Shown: piece after piece, positions 1 through 8,100 of the stretch | Layout of the letters: each line of letters begins with the position of its first letter | Numbering within the stretch: the first letter of the stretch is position 1 | NCBI GenBank assembly: GCA_017794825.1 | Contig: CP051237.1 | Span: 1,798,001-1,862,000 of the forward strand | Reading direction: 5' to 3' | Length of the DNA: 64,000 bases | Origin: Pararhizobium sp. | GTDB taxonomy: Bacteria > Pseudomonadota > Alphaproteobacteria > Rhizobiales > Rhizobiaceae | Position numbers and translations under genes: made by a program | The notes under the pieces: model-generated | Seen by the model: the letters and a program-made list of their open reading frames with translations, nothing else | What the model was told of the DNA's origin: nothing | The model's database searches: none

Positions 1-81
1 CCAACTGCTGCAATCGCAATCGTGAAAAACGCGCGGAAAATCGTGCTGACGCCGGTTGTCGCAAAAGCACTGCGGATCGCG
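1..81. other. Left edge, no gene called
   Basis: These bases are the 3' flank of the minus-strand operon that begins at 1909. One minus-strand frame after the ligA-like stop stays open to the edge and reads as a hydrophobic stretch, so the operon may continue beyond the window. No start codon with a ribosome site is visible, so nothing is called. Confidence 0.4.
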
Positions 82-369
82 TCAGGTCTCTATGTCGCCG
101 AGCTCCAGGCCTTCCAACTTTGCGACATAGTCCGTCATGAACTCGAAGCTCCATCCGCCATTGGCGGCGATGGCGAAGGAATAGACCAGGAACGGGTGCG
201 CGCCGAGAGCAAAGATCGACCGGATGTCCTTCTTCTCCAGAGCGGCGCTTTCAGCTTCAGAGAGGTCGTTTCCGGCAATCGCCTGGCCGGGATCTTCATC
301 GAACCGGGCGCGAAAGGCAGGCTCCCGCGCATAGCGCCACAGCGCCTCGTTCATTGCGTAACGGGTCAT
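82..369 (-). CDS. LigA-like small subunit of a class III extradiol dioxygenase
   Basis: This 95-residue protein matches the LigA (protocatechuate 4,5-dioxygenase alpha subunit) family over its full length: an N-terminal NEALWRY / PAFRARF / DPGQAI stretch, then LSEAE, and the G-HPFLVYSFA helix near residues 56-68. In this family the small subunit caps the active site of the large LigB subunit. Its ATG overlaps the stop of the ligB-like gene (ATGA at 366-369), so the two are translationally coupled and probably form one heteromeric enzyme. The aromatic substrate cannot be told from sequence. Confidence 0.85.
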   Translation of the reverse strand: MTRYAMNEALWRYAREPAFRARFDEDPGQAIAGNDLSEAESAALEKKDIRSIFALGAHPFLVYSFAIAANGGWSFEFMTDYVAKLEGLELGDIET

Positions 370-1244
370 GCGGCGCCCCCGTTCAAGGATGTTTCGCTCC
401 ATCCGAGGAATGCGCAGGCCGGTTGCGCGGTCGTCGCTACAAGCCGCGCATAATCCGCAGGCGCGCCGCACGCAGCGCCGAAGGCAAGCACATAGGCGAG
501 AAAGCCGGGCGTGCCGTTGCCTTGCGCATATAGCTGGTCCCAGACAGCGCGCCGCGTGACGGCGTCGATGTCGTTCTGCTCGATCAGCGACCACGTCTCC
601 CGGTCCCATTCCGTCTCCGGCTCGGACTGGTTGCGCAGCATGCCCGGACCGCCGACGCTGTTGGTCATGTGTCCGGTCACGATCATGGCGACGCGTCTTG
701 CTTCGCCGAAACTCTCGATCGACTTTCGAAGAACCTCGCCGACCTGACGATACCGCCAGCCGGGCGGAACCGGCGGCGCCAGCAGGTTGATGAAGACCGG
801 GACAACGGGAATGTCGTCGCGCGGGCTCAGAAAATCCAGCGGAATGGTGAAGGAATGATCGGCGGTGAACGCGTCGGAAAATGCGAAATCCACGCCCCTT
901 CCAAGGCCGTCTCTCAAGAGATGCCGCGCCAGGTCGCCTTCGATTGGACGATCGCAGCGTTGCAGTCCCCAGGCATTGACCTCGCCGTCGAAGGGGCCTC
1001 GGAGGCGCGTCGCCTTGCCGATCATGAAGGGCGCCATATTGTCGAAGAACCACTGATTGAGATGGTCGCTTCCGACCATCACGATCGCGTCCGGCTCCGC
1101 CACAGCGATGCTCTCGCGCAGGGCCGCGAAACTCTCTAGAGCGGGAAGCGCGCCCGGATGCGCCTCGCCGTTTTCCGCAAGCCGTGCGGCGATCGGAAGG
1201 GTCGGATCATGGGGGCATCCGACAAGGGAGACGAGTCTGGCCAT
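366..1244 (-). CDS. LigB-like catalytic subunit of a class III extradiol ring-cleavage dioxygenase
   Basis: This is a 292-residue LigB-family protein. His12 (in VGCPHDP) and His61 (in GSDHLNQW) sit exactly where LigB has its two iron-binding histidines, and His192 in GHMTNSVGG corresponds to the catalytic acid/base His. The third iron ligand, a Glu near residue 242 in LigB, is not obvious: the matching stretch reads GNGTPGFLAYV (242-252). The start overlaps the preceding stop by one base (TAATG), and the gene overlaps the LigA-like gene downstream. It probably opens a catechol- or gallate-type ring with O2; the substrate is unknown. Confidence 0.85.
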   Translation of the reverse strand: MARLVSLVGCPHDPTLPIAARLAENGEAHPGALPALESFAALRESIAVAEPDAIVMVGSDHLNQWFFDNMAPFMIGKATRLRGPFDGEVNAWGLQRCDRPIEGDLARHLLRDGLGRGVDFAFSDAFTADHSFTIPLDFLSPRDDIPVVPVFINLLAPPVPPGWRYRQVGEVLRKSIESFGEARRVAMIVTGHMTNSVGGPGMLRNQSEPETEWDRETWSLIEQNDIDAVTRRAVWDQLYAQGNGTPGFLAYVLAFGAACGAPADYARLVATTAQPACAFLGWSETSLNGGAA

Positions 1245-1909
1245 TACAGATAGATGCGCACGGCGCGCAGTTTGCCCGGTTCGCCACGCTCATAGACGGC
1301 GACCGCGGGCCGGCCGCTCGGCATATAGCACTCCACAGCGCAGGTTTTTCCGTCGTCGGTGAGGCGGCAGTAGCGAATGCGGATGCCGTCATCGCCCATC
1401 ATCGTCGAGAAGTCGGCTTTCAGTTCATCCCTGCCGGAATAAACGACGCCGTTGGAATGGCGGAAATATCCGTCGCCTTGAAAAATATCGAGGACGTCTT
1501 CCAGCCTGTTACCGTTCAGCGCTTGAAAATAAGCGAATAATACATCGTCCTCGGACCGCCACGGATGGATACCCTCGACAGGTTCGAGGATCGCCGCCCG
1601 GTCTTCGACGAGGTGATGATCGGAATAGACGCGCGCCACTGACGACCCGTCGTCCTGCCGCTCGAACACGAAGCCGACCGGCAGCGGATCCCGACCGCCA
1701 TCGGCCGGCGCGAACATGTATTCCTCGAATTCACGCGCGCCGTCGGCAGTTCTCCTTACAAGCGCGACCGACGACCAGCGATCACCGGGGAAAAGCGCGC
1801 TTTCGCGTTCGAAATCCAGCGGATTCGTTGCGCCCAGAAACGGATCGTTCACGGCCGATTGCGCCCTGATCCTGCTTATCAGCGCTTCGCGCCCGTCACT
1901 TGCCTGCAT
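1244..1909 (-). CDS. SnoaL/NTF2-like fold protein
   Basis: This 221-residue protein has a C-terminal NTF2/SnoaL-like domain (about residues 115-221: LFAYFQALNGNRLEDVLDIF, HSNGVVYSGRDEL). Such alpha+beta-barrel domains act as isomerases, lyases or dehydratases, or as small dioxygenase partners. The N-terminal half is not a family I recognise. The start at 1909 is chosen because GGGAGGAG lies just upstream; a longer reading to 1966 would run into the operator. It is first gene of the operon with the LigAB-type dioxygenase, so a role in processing the same ring compound is inferred. Confidence 0.7.
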   Translation of the reverse strand: MQASDGREALISRIRAQSAVNDPFLGATNPLDFERESALFPGDRWSSVALVRRTADGAREFEEYMFAPADGGRDPLPVGFVFERQDDGSSVARVYSDHHLVEDRAAILEPVEGIHPWRSEDDVLFAYFQALNGNRLEDVLDIFQGDGYFRHSNGVVYSGRDELKADFSTMMGDDGIRIRYCRLTDDGKTCAVECYMPSGRPAVAVYERGEPGKLRAVRIYL

Positions 1910-1937
1910 GGCGCCTCTCCTCCCTGCTCGTTCACGT

Positions 1938-1966
1938 TCAATAGTATTAGTTGGTCGACCAGTCAA
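1938..1966 (-). promoter_or_regulatory. Sigma70-type promoter of the SnoaL-ligB-ligA operon
   Basis: On the minus strand, TTGACT (1966-1961), a 17-base spacer and TATTGA (1943-1938) form a plausible -35/-10 pair. The repressor-type palindrome at 1946-1963 fills the spacer. Confidence 0.5.
1946..1963. promoter_or_regulatory. Copy 1 of the shared 18-bp operator
   Basis: ATTAGTTGGTCGACCAGT matches WTTGGTCG-N2-CGACCAAW at 13 of the 16 positions that matter in the arms. It sits between the divergent genes at 1909 and 2108, in the spacer of the minus-strand promoter. Confidence 0.7.
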
Positions 1967-2049
1967 TTTATAATATTATCGCATTCGGATCCGTTTCAGA
2001 AATCGGCGCGACGGCGACGCCGGCCTTGACAGTTTCGATCAGAGCATGA

Positions 2050-2067
2050 ATTAGTCGGTCGTCCAAA
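2050..2067. promoter_or_regulatory. Copy 2 of the shared 18-bp operator
   Basis: ATTAGTCGGTCGTCCAAA differs from WTTGGTCG-N2-CGACCAAW at two arm positions. It lies 41 bases upstream of the lactonase start, so each arm of this divergent region has its own site. Confidence 0.65.
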
Positions 2068-2107
2068 CAATAAAGTTTTTGCGGACAAAAGGGGAGGAGA
2101 CGCCGTC

Positions 2108-3124
2108 TTGTCACAGAACAATCCGTTGCTTGACTGGGAGGTTGACCGGTCAGAGATCCAATTCATCGGTCACGACCTGGAAAGGCCGGAATGCATTCTC
2201 GCCGAGCGCGACGGAACGCTCTGGAGCGCCGACGCCCGCGGCGGCGTCGTTCGTATTGCGCCGGACGGCAGCCAGCAACTCATCGTCCAGTCGACAGTTT
2301 CGGCGAGCGGCTCATCTTCATTCGAAAACCGCTACGTCCAGACCGAAGGCAGCTTGCCGAACGGTCTGGCCTTCGACGCCGAAGGCAATTTCCTGATCGC
2401 CAATTTCGGAACGGATTCGCTGGAGCTGACGACACGGGACGGCGAGACACGCGTGCTGGTCGATTCGATCGACGGACAACCCGTCGGCAAGGCGAATTTC
2501 GTGACGCGCGACACGAAGGGCCGTTTGTGGCTCACCGTCACGACGCGCATGGTTCCGTGGACCCGCCACGTCGAGGAAATGACCTATGACGGTTATATCG
2601 CCCTCATCGACGAACGCGGCCCGCGCATCGTCGCCGACGGCCTGTGCGGCACGAACGAATTGCGGTTCGACCCCGAAGAAAAGTTTCTCTACGTGGCGGA
2701 GACCACGGCGCGGCGCATCTCCCGCTTCGAAGTCGGGAATGACGGTGGCCTGGGCGATCGCGAGACCTATGGTCCGGCGAATGTCGGCGGGTTCTGCGAC
2801 GGCATCGCTTTCGACAGTTTCGGCAATTTGTGGAGCACGTTGATCATGGCGGACCGCCTGATAGCGATTACGCCCGACGGCGAACTCCTGACCCTTCTGG
2901 ACGACGGAGATCCGGACGGAACCGCCGCGCTGGACAAGGCCTGGGAAGAAGGGCGCGTGACGCCGGAGATCATGGCCGGCGCCAGCGGCGTCCTTGCGCC
3001 ATGGATGGCGAGCCTCACCTTCGGCGGACCCGACCTCAAGACCGTGTATCTTGGAAGTCTGCGCGGAACGCGCATCCCGTATTTCAGGTCGCCGGTCGCC
3101 GGCCAGCCGCTGATCTACTGGTAG
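2108..3124 (+). CDS. SMP-30/gluconolactonase family lactonase
   Basis: This 338-residue six-bladed beta-propeller protein belongs to the SMP-30/gluconolaconase/LRE family. Typical elements are PECILAERDGTLWSAD, LPNGLAFDAEGNFLIANFG, TNELRFDPEEKFLYVAET and CDGIAFDSFGNLW; the Glu/Asn/Asp of these motifs normally hold the catalytic divalent metal. The family hydrolyses lactones, a step expected after ring cleavage or sugar oxidation. The start is TTG, supported by GGGGAGGAG eight bases upstream. It is transcribed divergently from the dioxygenase operon, with an operator copy in front. Substrate unknown. Confidence 0.8.
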   Translation: MSQNNPLLDWEVDRSEIQFIGHDLERPECILAERDGTLWSADARGGVVRIAPDGSQQLIVQSTVSASGSSSFENRYVQTEGSLPNGLAFDAEGNFLIANFGTDSLELTTRDGETRVLVDSIDGQPVGKANFVTRDTKGRLWLTVTTRMVPWTRHVEEMTYDGYIALIDERGPRIVADGLCGTNELRFDPEEKFLYVAETTARRISRFEVGNDGGLGDRETYGPANVGGFCDGIAFDSFGNLWSTLIMADRLIAITPDGELLTLLDDGDPDGTAALDKAWEEGRVTPEIMAGASGVLAPWMASLTFGGPDLKTVYLGSLRGTRIPYFRSPVAGQPLIYW

Positions 3125-3146
3125 GGGCAGGAGAAATCCCTGCCCC
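3124..3146. terminator. Stem-loop terminator between convergent genes
   Basis: GGGGCAGG and CCTGCCCC form a perfect 8-bp stem around a 7-base loop, starting at the last base of the lactonase stop. It can serve both the lactonase and the convergent transporter operon; there is no long U-run. Confidence 0.6.
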
Positions 3147-3158
3147 ATCCGTGGTGAG

Positions 3159-4130
3159 TCAGTTCTTCTGTTCCAGAGCGCCGCTCCAGATGTATTCGCC
3201 GCTTTCCGGAATGCGGGAAATAAAGCCGAATTTGGCGAAGGACTCGTTCTGCTTCTGCCAGGCGTCCGCATCGAAACCGGCTTCAAAGGGCACGATGTCG
3301 CGTGTCTCGATGAATTCCTTCGGCAGCTTGGTCTGCTCCCCATCGATCTGGCGCACCTTCTCCGGATGCTCGTTGGCGTAGTCGTAAGCGAGCGCCATCG
3401 CCTCGTTGAAGCGGCCCAGAAGATCAGCGTTTTCTTCCGCCCAGGTCTTGTTGGCGGCGAAGAAGACGGCCGGCGCATTCTGTATCGCGTTATCGAAGAC
3501 TTCCTTGAATTCGGGATAGCCCTGCTGCTCGCCAAGCGTATAGAACAGGCCGATCGGAATACCGGCGTCGACGCTGCCGGATTCGATAGCGGAAAGGACG
3601 CCCGGGAACGGCAGGTTGACGAGTTCGACGTCGTCGCGCGTCATCCCGTGGTCCTCCAGCGTCTGCAGGAGCGCCGCTCCCTGCGGACTGGCGATGCCGG
3701 GCAATCCGATCTTCTTGCCCTTCAGGTCCTCGATCGTCTTGATGGGACTTCCCGGCTTCACGAGAAATCCGAAAGTCGGCGTCTCGCCCTGATCCTGGGC
3801 GTTCAACACGGCAATGACGGGAAGTCCGTTGGCGACGGCGGCGCCAAGCGGAGCGGCGCCGGTCATGGCGACATCCTTTTGATTCGACATCAGCTGGGCG
3901 AGCGCGCCGTCCGGCGACGTGCCGATGGAAATGTCGAGCTTGATGCCGCGATCCTTGAAGTATCCGAGTTCCTCGGCGATGTAGAGCCCCTGGAACTGGC
4001 CGACCGGCGAGCGCTCGACCCTGATCGTCTGCATGTCCTGCGCCAGCGCCGCCGGCAGCGTCGCCGCAAGAGCCGTCGCCGCAAGGCAAAGCGTTGCGAC
4101 GCGACGTGTCACTTTTGGTAGTTGGTTCAT
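3159..4130 (-). CDS. NitT/TauT-type ABC transporter substrate-binding protein
   Basis: This 323-residue NMT1/SsuA-like periplasmic binding protein has a Sec signal peptide (cleavage expected near ALA-QD, residue 31). It carries family elements such as GLYIAEELGYFKDRGIKLD and the DLKGKKIGLPG motif near residue 140. It should capture the ligand and deliver it to the two permeases and the ATPase encoded just upstream on the same strand. Location within the ring-degradation island suggests an aromatic or related organic acid ligand, but the family spans sulfonates, nitrate, thiamin precursors and aromatics. Confidence 0.85.
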   Translation of the reverse strand: MNQLPKVTRRVATLCLAATALAATLPAALAQDMQTIRVERSPVGQFQGLYIAEELGYFKDRGIKLDISIGTSPDGALAQLMSNQKDVAMTGAAPLGAAVANGLPVIAVLNAQDQGETPTFGFLVKPGSPIKTIEDLKGKKIGLPGIASPQGAALLQTLEDHGMTRDDVELVNLPFPGVLSAIESGSVDAGIPIGLFYTLGEQQGYPEFKEVFDNAIQNAPAVFFAANKTWAEENADLLGRFNEAMALAYDYANEHPEKVRQIDGEQTKLPKEFIETRDIVPFEAGFDADAWQKQNESFAKFGFISRIPESGEYIWSGALEQKN

Positions 4131-4195
4131 GTCAGTTTCCTCCCATGGGTTGCCCAGCCGGCCCTCACATCGAGGAACCGTGACTGGCTGAAACG

Positions 4196-4990
4196 CTATT
4201 GCATGATCTCCTTCAGAACCCGGTTTCGATATTGAACGAAACGCGGATCCGACTTTGTGGTCATCTGGTCCCTGTTGAGACCGAGATCGACTGTGACGGT
4301 GTCGACGACAGTGGCCGGTCGACCCGCCAGAACGACGACGCGGTCCGCCAGATAGACCGCCTCGTCAATATCGTGCGTGACGACGACGATGCTGATATTC
4401 AGCCGCCTGCGCAGATCGAGAACGAGGTCTTCGAGACCCAGACGGGTTTGGGCGTCGAGCGACCCGAAAGGCTCGTCCATCAACAGGATATGGGCGTCGT
4501 AGGCGAGCGCCCGGGCAATCGCCACGCGCTGCTGCATGCCTCCGGAAAGTTCCCAGGGATAGCTGCGCGCCGCGTTTTCCAGCCCGACGGCAGCCAGGCA
4601 TTCCATTCCGGTCCTGTCGCGTTGCTCGCGCCCGATCCCCCGGCCCTGCAGCGGGAATGTCACGTTTTCGAGCGTGCGCATCCACGGCATCAGCGACCCA
4701 CGATAGTCCTGGAAGACGAGCGCAATTTCGTCGAGCGGTTCCCGCACGACTTCGCCGCCGACGGACACCTGCCCGGAGGACGGAGCCGCGAGGCCCGAGA
4801 GGCAGCGCAGAAGCGTCGTCTTCCCTACGCCGGACGGCCCGACGATACAGATGAATTCTCCCGGTTCGACGCGCAGATTGAGGTCAAGGATGACATCGAC
4901 GGCGCCGAAACTCTTGCTCATCCGGTCCACGACCAGCGGCTTTGCCAGGGATTTCGGGCGGTTCATGCTGTTCATCGATTCATCCGTCAT
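4196..4990 (-). CDS. NitT/TauT-type ABC transporter ATP-binding protein
   Basis: This 264-residue ABC ATPase of the SsuB/TauB class has Walker A GPSGVGKTT (near residue 53), the signature LSGGMQQR (about 148), Walker B ILLMDEP and the switch His in VVVTHDIDEAVYLADR. It energises import through the two adjacent permeases. Its start overlaps the preceding permease stop (ATGA at 4987-4990). Confidence 0.9.
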   Translation of the reverse strand: MTDESMNSMNRPKSLAKPLVVDRMSKSFGAVDVILDLNLRVEPGEFICIVGPSGVGKTTLLRCLSGLAAPSSGQVSVGGEVVREPLDEIALVFQDYRGSLMPWMRTLENVTFPLQGRGIGREQRDRTGMECLAAVGLENAARSYPWELSGGMQQRVAIARALAYDAHILLMDEPFGSLDAQTRLGLEDLVLDLRRRLNISIVVVTHDIDEAVYLADRVVVLAGRPATVVDTVTVDLGLNRDQMTTKSDPRFVQYRNRVLKEIMQ

Positions 4991-5787
4991 CTTGCGGTTT
5001 TCGCGGAACTGCCCGCATCCTGGAAATACCAGCCCAGCATCCAGCGCTCGATCCGAAGAAACAAAGCGCTCATGAGATATCCGAGTATTCCGACCAGAAC
5101 GGTGCCGGCCCAGGTTTCAGGCATGGCGAAGCGCTGCTTGCTTTCGTTGATATAGAAGCCAAGGCCGGCGCTGGCGCCGAAGAACTCGCTGATGACCATC
5201 AGCACCAGGGCCACCGCCACGGCGACGCGAATGCCCGCCATGATCTGCGGCAGGGCGGCCATCAGCAGCACCCTGCGGAATCGCAGGCCGAGCGGTATGC
5301 GGAATGCGCGCGCCGTGTCGATCAGCGGCGTCGGAATGCCGCGGACCCCGTCGATCGTGTTCAGAAGAACGGGCCAGAAGCAGGCGAGCGCAATGATGAA
5401 AATCTTCGGCGCAGAACCGATGCCCATCGCGATGATGACGATCGGCACGATCGCCGCGGGCGGAATGGCTCTCAGGAAATTGAGCGTTGGCGTCGTCGCC
5501 CGCCGCACGGCGCCGTATTCGCCTATCGCCAGGCCGAGCAGGATGCCGAACAGGATCGCAAAACCGAGACCCGCCAGCATGTTTCCAACGCTGATGAACA
5601 AATCGACCAGCAGCGATCCGGACACGAGATCGCGCACAAGAACAGCGAGGATCTTCTGCAGCGGCGGAAAATAGAACGACTGCGACGAGGCGGAGAATAT
5701 CCACCAGGCTGCAACGAGGACGACCGGCAGCCACCAGAGCGCGACAATGGAGCGGAACCGATTCTGCGATGGATCGCGCGCGCTCAT
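4987..5787 (-). CDS. NitT/TauT-type ABC transporter permease (second copy)
   Basis: This BPD_transp_1 integral membrane protein has about six predicted hydrophobic segments and an EAA-type loop (ARAFRIPLGLRFRRVLLMAALP). The start at 5787 (MSARDPSQNRF) is preferred because it lies 4 bases after the upstream permease stop and has GGAAAGG upstream; the frame stays open further 5' without support. Two distinct permeases in one operon indicate a heterodimeric channel. Confidence 0.85.
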   Translation of the reverse strand: MSARDPSQNRFRSIVALWWLPVVLVAAWWIFSASSQSFYFPPLQKILAVLVRDLVSGSLLVDLFISVGNMLAGLGFAILFGILLGLAIGEYGAVRRATTPTLNFLRAIPPAAIVPIVIIAMGIGSAPKIFIIALACFWPVLLNTIDGVRGIPTPLIDTARAFRIPLGLRFRRVLLMAALPQIMAGIRVAVAVALVLMVISEFFGASAGLGFYINESKQRFAMPETWAGTVLVGILGYLMSALFLRIERWMLGWYFQDAGSSAKTAR

Positions 5788-5791
5788 GCGT

Positions 5792-6550
5792 TCACTGCCT
5801 TTCCGCCTGGCGGTTCCAGGCGAGCAACCAGCCTTCGGCAAGTTCCCACACCCCAGTCAGCAGAACGCCGAGCAAGCCGGCGTAGATGACATAGGCGAAG
5901 GAGATTGCGACCTCGTTGTTGATGCGGGAAATGTTTATCTGGGCGCCAAGGCCGGTCACCTGGATGATGATTTCCGTACCGACGGCGACAAGGATCGAGA
6001 CCGCCGCGGCGATACGGATGCCGGTGGCGATATAGGGAGCGGCCGCTGGCAGAAGAACACGGCGAAAGCGCAGATGAAAGGGTATCCTGAAGCTGCGCAC
6101 GGTGTCGTGTATCACCGGCTCCAGCCGCCGCGCGCCATAGATGGTCTGCAGGAGAATCGGAAAGAAGCAGGCGATTGCGATGGTCACGGTCTTCATCAGT
6201 TCGTTGGCCCCGATGATGAGCACAAGGATCGGCATCAGCGCGACGACCGGAAAGGAGCGGCCAAAATCGAGAACCGTCCGGGTCGCTTTCTCCACCGTCT
6301 GCAGCATGCCGATAAGAATGCCCAGCGGCACGGCGATAACCGCCGCGACGAAGATGCCGATGACGGCGTCACGCAGGGTGCCGAACAGCGCCGGAAGGAA
6401 TTCGGGCCGCCGCCAGACGTCGATGAACGATTGCGCCACATCCGCGACCGGAGGCAGAACATCCGGATTGTAGATCCCGGCGGCGTCTCCCAGGGCCCAG
6501 ACGAGAACGAGGGCGACAGCAACGCCTATCTGCTGAATGAGCGTTCCCAT
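5792..6550 (-). CDS. NitT/TauT-type ABC transporter permease (first copy)
   Basis: This integral membrane permease of the SsuC/TauC class carries the cytoplasmic coupling-loop pattern VRSFRIPFHLRFRRVLLPAAAP. The frame is open to 6607, but that part overlaps the operator at 6579-6596, so a start at 6550 (MGTLIQQIG) or 6574 is more likely. GGGAGGG lies upstream of 6550, though further than ideal. It is the first gene of the importer operon that runs to 3159. Confidence 0.8.
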   Translation of the reverse strand: MGTLIQQIGVAVALVLVWALGDAAGIYNPDVLPPVADVAQSFIDVWRRPEFLPALFGTLRDAVIGIFVAAVIAVPLGILIGMLQTVEKATRTVLDFGRSFPVVALMPILVLIIGANELMKTVTIAIACFFPILLQTIYGARRLEPVIHDTVRSFRIPFHLRFRRVLLPAAAPYIATGIRIAAAVSILVAVGTEIIIQVTGLGAQINISRINNEVAISFAYVIYAGLLGVLLTGVWELAEGWLLAWNRQAERQ

Positions 6551-6578
6551 GATCCCGTCAACGATCCCTCCCATATTG

Positions 6579-6596
6579 ATTGGTCGAACGACCAAT
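6579..6596. promoter_or_regulatory. Copy 3 of the shared 18-bp operator
   Basis: ATTGGTCGAACGACCAAT is a perfect palindrome (8-bp arms, AA centre). It sits just downstream of a minus-strand promoter candidate, TTGACA (6635-6630), an 18-base spacer and TTTAGT (6611-6606). A bound repressor would block the importer operon. Confidence 0.75.
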
Positions 6597-6605
6597 TTTT
6601 TATTC

Positions 6606-6635
6606 ACTAAACGGCATCGGACGCAGGCTTGTCAA
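6606..6635 (-). promoter_or_regulatory. Promoter of the NitT/TauT importer operon
   Basis: TTGACA at 6635-6630 and TTTAGT at 6611-6606 on the minus strand, with an 18-base spacer. The -35 element is perfect, the -10 weak. The operator begins about ten bases downstream. Confidence 0.5.
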
Positions 6636-6667
6636 CAGAAATGCACGCTTCGGCGCCCTGCCGTCAT

Positions 6668-7459
6668 TCAGTTCAACCGCTTCGAGATGGCCGGCCAGGC
6701 CTTCTCGCCGCTCATCCTTTGCATCCGCGCTGCTTCCGCCGGAATGTAATCGGCGATCGCGCCTTGATAACTCGACCTCTCGCGGACGCGTTCGAGCCAG
6801 GGCGCAACATGGTCGAAGCCGGTTTGCGTCCACAGACCGTGAAGGGCGAGCCTGTCGAGCCGGTCGATATAGGCGGTCAGCGCCGTGTCGGCGAGGCCGT
6901 AGGCGTCGCCCGTGAGATAGGCCGCGTTTTCCAGAGCGGCGTTCATGGCGGCCAAGGTCATGCGCATCGTATGCAGAGCGCCGTCCACATAGACGGAGTC
7001 AGGGCCGTTCTTCATCAGGTCGCGGCGTTTCTCGCGGATCTGCGGATTGGGTATCGAGTTCAGCCAGCGCTCACGTTCTTCCGGCGTGCGCCGCTGCAGT
7101 TCCGCGTCACGTATCGCCGTCGCGAAGGTCAGCGAATTGATGGCCTCATGCACGCCGATGGTCCTGACCAGCCACAATTGCGTCACGGCCGCCGCCGCCG
7201 GGTCGTCGAGCACGAGCTTCGGCGCATCGCCCAAACCGTCCAGATAGTGGATGATGGCGCTTGATTCAGGCAGCACGAAGCCGTCATGGACCAGCGTCGG
7301 CACGACCGCCGCCGGATTGAGTTTCAGATACTCGGGACGAAACTGGTCGCCCGCCGGCAGATCCAGCAGTTCGCTTTCCCATTCGAGCTGTTTCTCGAAC
7401 AGCGCGAGACGCGCTTTCTGGGAACAGACGCTGGTGGCGCCGTGATAGAGTTTCAGCAT
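6668..7459 (-). CDS. Glutathione S-transferase family protein
   Basis: This 263-residue GST-like protein has an N-terminal thioredoxin fold (LKLYHGATSVCSQKARLALFEK), the cis-Pro loop VVPTLV and the glutathione-binding PESSAIIHYLD. An all-helical C-terminal domain follows. The Ser/Cys in TSVCSQKAR marks the position of the catalytic residue in bacterial GSTs. In catabolic operons such enzymes act as isomerases, dehalogenases or ether-cleaving enzymes. The ATG at 7459 overlaps the upstream stop (TGATG). Confidence 0.85.
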   Translation of the reverse strand: MLKLYHGATSVCSQKARLALFEKQLEWESELLDLPAGDQFRPEYLKLNPAAVVPTLVHDGFVLPESSAIIHYLDGLGDAPKLVLDDPAAAAVTQLWLVRTIGVHEAINSLTFATAIRDAELQRRTPEERERWLNSIPNPQIREKRRDLMKNGPDSVYVDGALHTMRMTLAAMNAALENAAYLTGDAYGLADTALTAYIDRLDRLALHGLWTQTGFDHVAPWLERVRERSSYQGAIADYIPAEAARMQRMSGEKAWPAISKRLN

Positions 7460-8067
7460 CAATATCCAACCGTGAATCGCTGACGGACGTGCTCCGGCTT
7501 TTCCATTTCATCGACGAGGGCGATCGCAAAATCCTCAAACGAAATGGACGTCGGTTGATCATCTTTCATCAGCATATGGTCCTTGCCATGGCGGAACTTG
7601 CCCGTGCGCTCGCCAGGAACGAACATGCGCGGCGGCGATATAAAGGTCCAGTCGAGATCGCTGCTTGCCTTCAGCAGGTTCAGAAGATCCGTGCCACGAT
7701 TGGAATTTGGCTTCGCGACATCCGGAAAACCCGGCTGATCGACTTCCTGCGTGCCGTCCGGATGCAGCAGGCTGCCGGCGCCGCCAACGACGAGATAGCG
7801 CCCGACGCCGGATTCCTGGACTGCTGGCACGAGGATGTCGGGATCGAGATCGACGAAACGGACGGAACTGACGACCGCGTCATGGCCCCGGATGGCGTCG
7901 ATGAGCGCCTGTTTCGAACCGTCGACGCCATGGGCCGTGACCTTATCAGACGTCTCGACATTCTCGGGATGACGCACGATCGCCGTTACCGTATGACCCC
8001 GCTGAACCAGTTCGGCGAGAACCCGTGAACCGGCTTTTCCGGTCGCTCCAATCAATGCTACTTTCAT
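7459..8067 (-). CDS. NAD(P)H-binding Rossmann-fold oxidoreductase (NmrA/YwnB-like)
   Basis: This 202-residue atypical SDR opens with the dinucleotide motif MKVALIGATGKAGSRVL. VVSSVRF, RYLVVGGAGSLL and DWTFISPPRMFVPGERTG are typical of the NAD(P)H-binding NmrA-like group. Members reduce quinones or flavins, act as sensors, or have unknown substrates. It is co-transcribed with the monooxygenase and the GST. Confidence 0.8.
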   Translation of the reverse strand: MKVALIGATGKAGSRVLAELVQRGHTVTAIVRHPENVETSDKVTAHGVDGSKQALIDAIRGHDAVVSSVRFVDLDPDILVPAVQESGVGRYLVVGGAGSLLHPDGTQEVDQPGFPDVAKPNSNRGTDLLNLLKASSDLDWTFISPPRMFVPGERTGKFRHGKDHMLMKDDQPTSISFEDFAIALVDEMEKPEHVRQRFTVGY

Positions 8068-8100
8068 TCTTCAACATCCTCCGTTTGGCGCCGACAAGCC

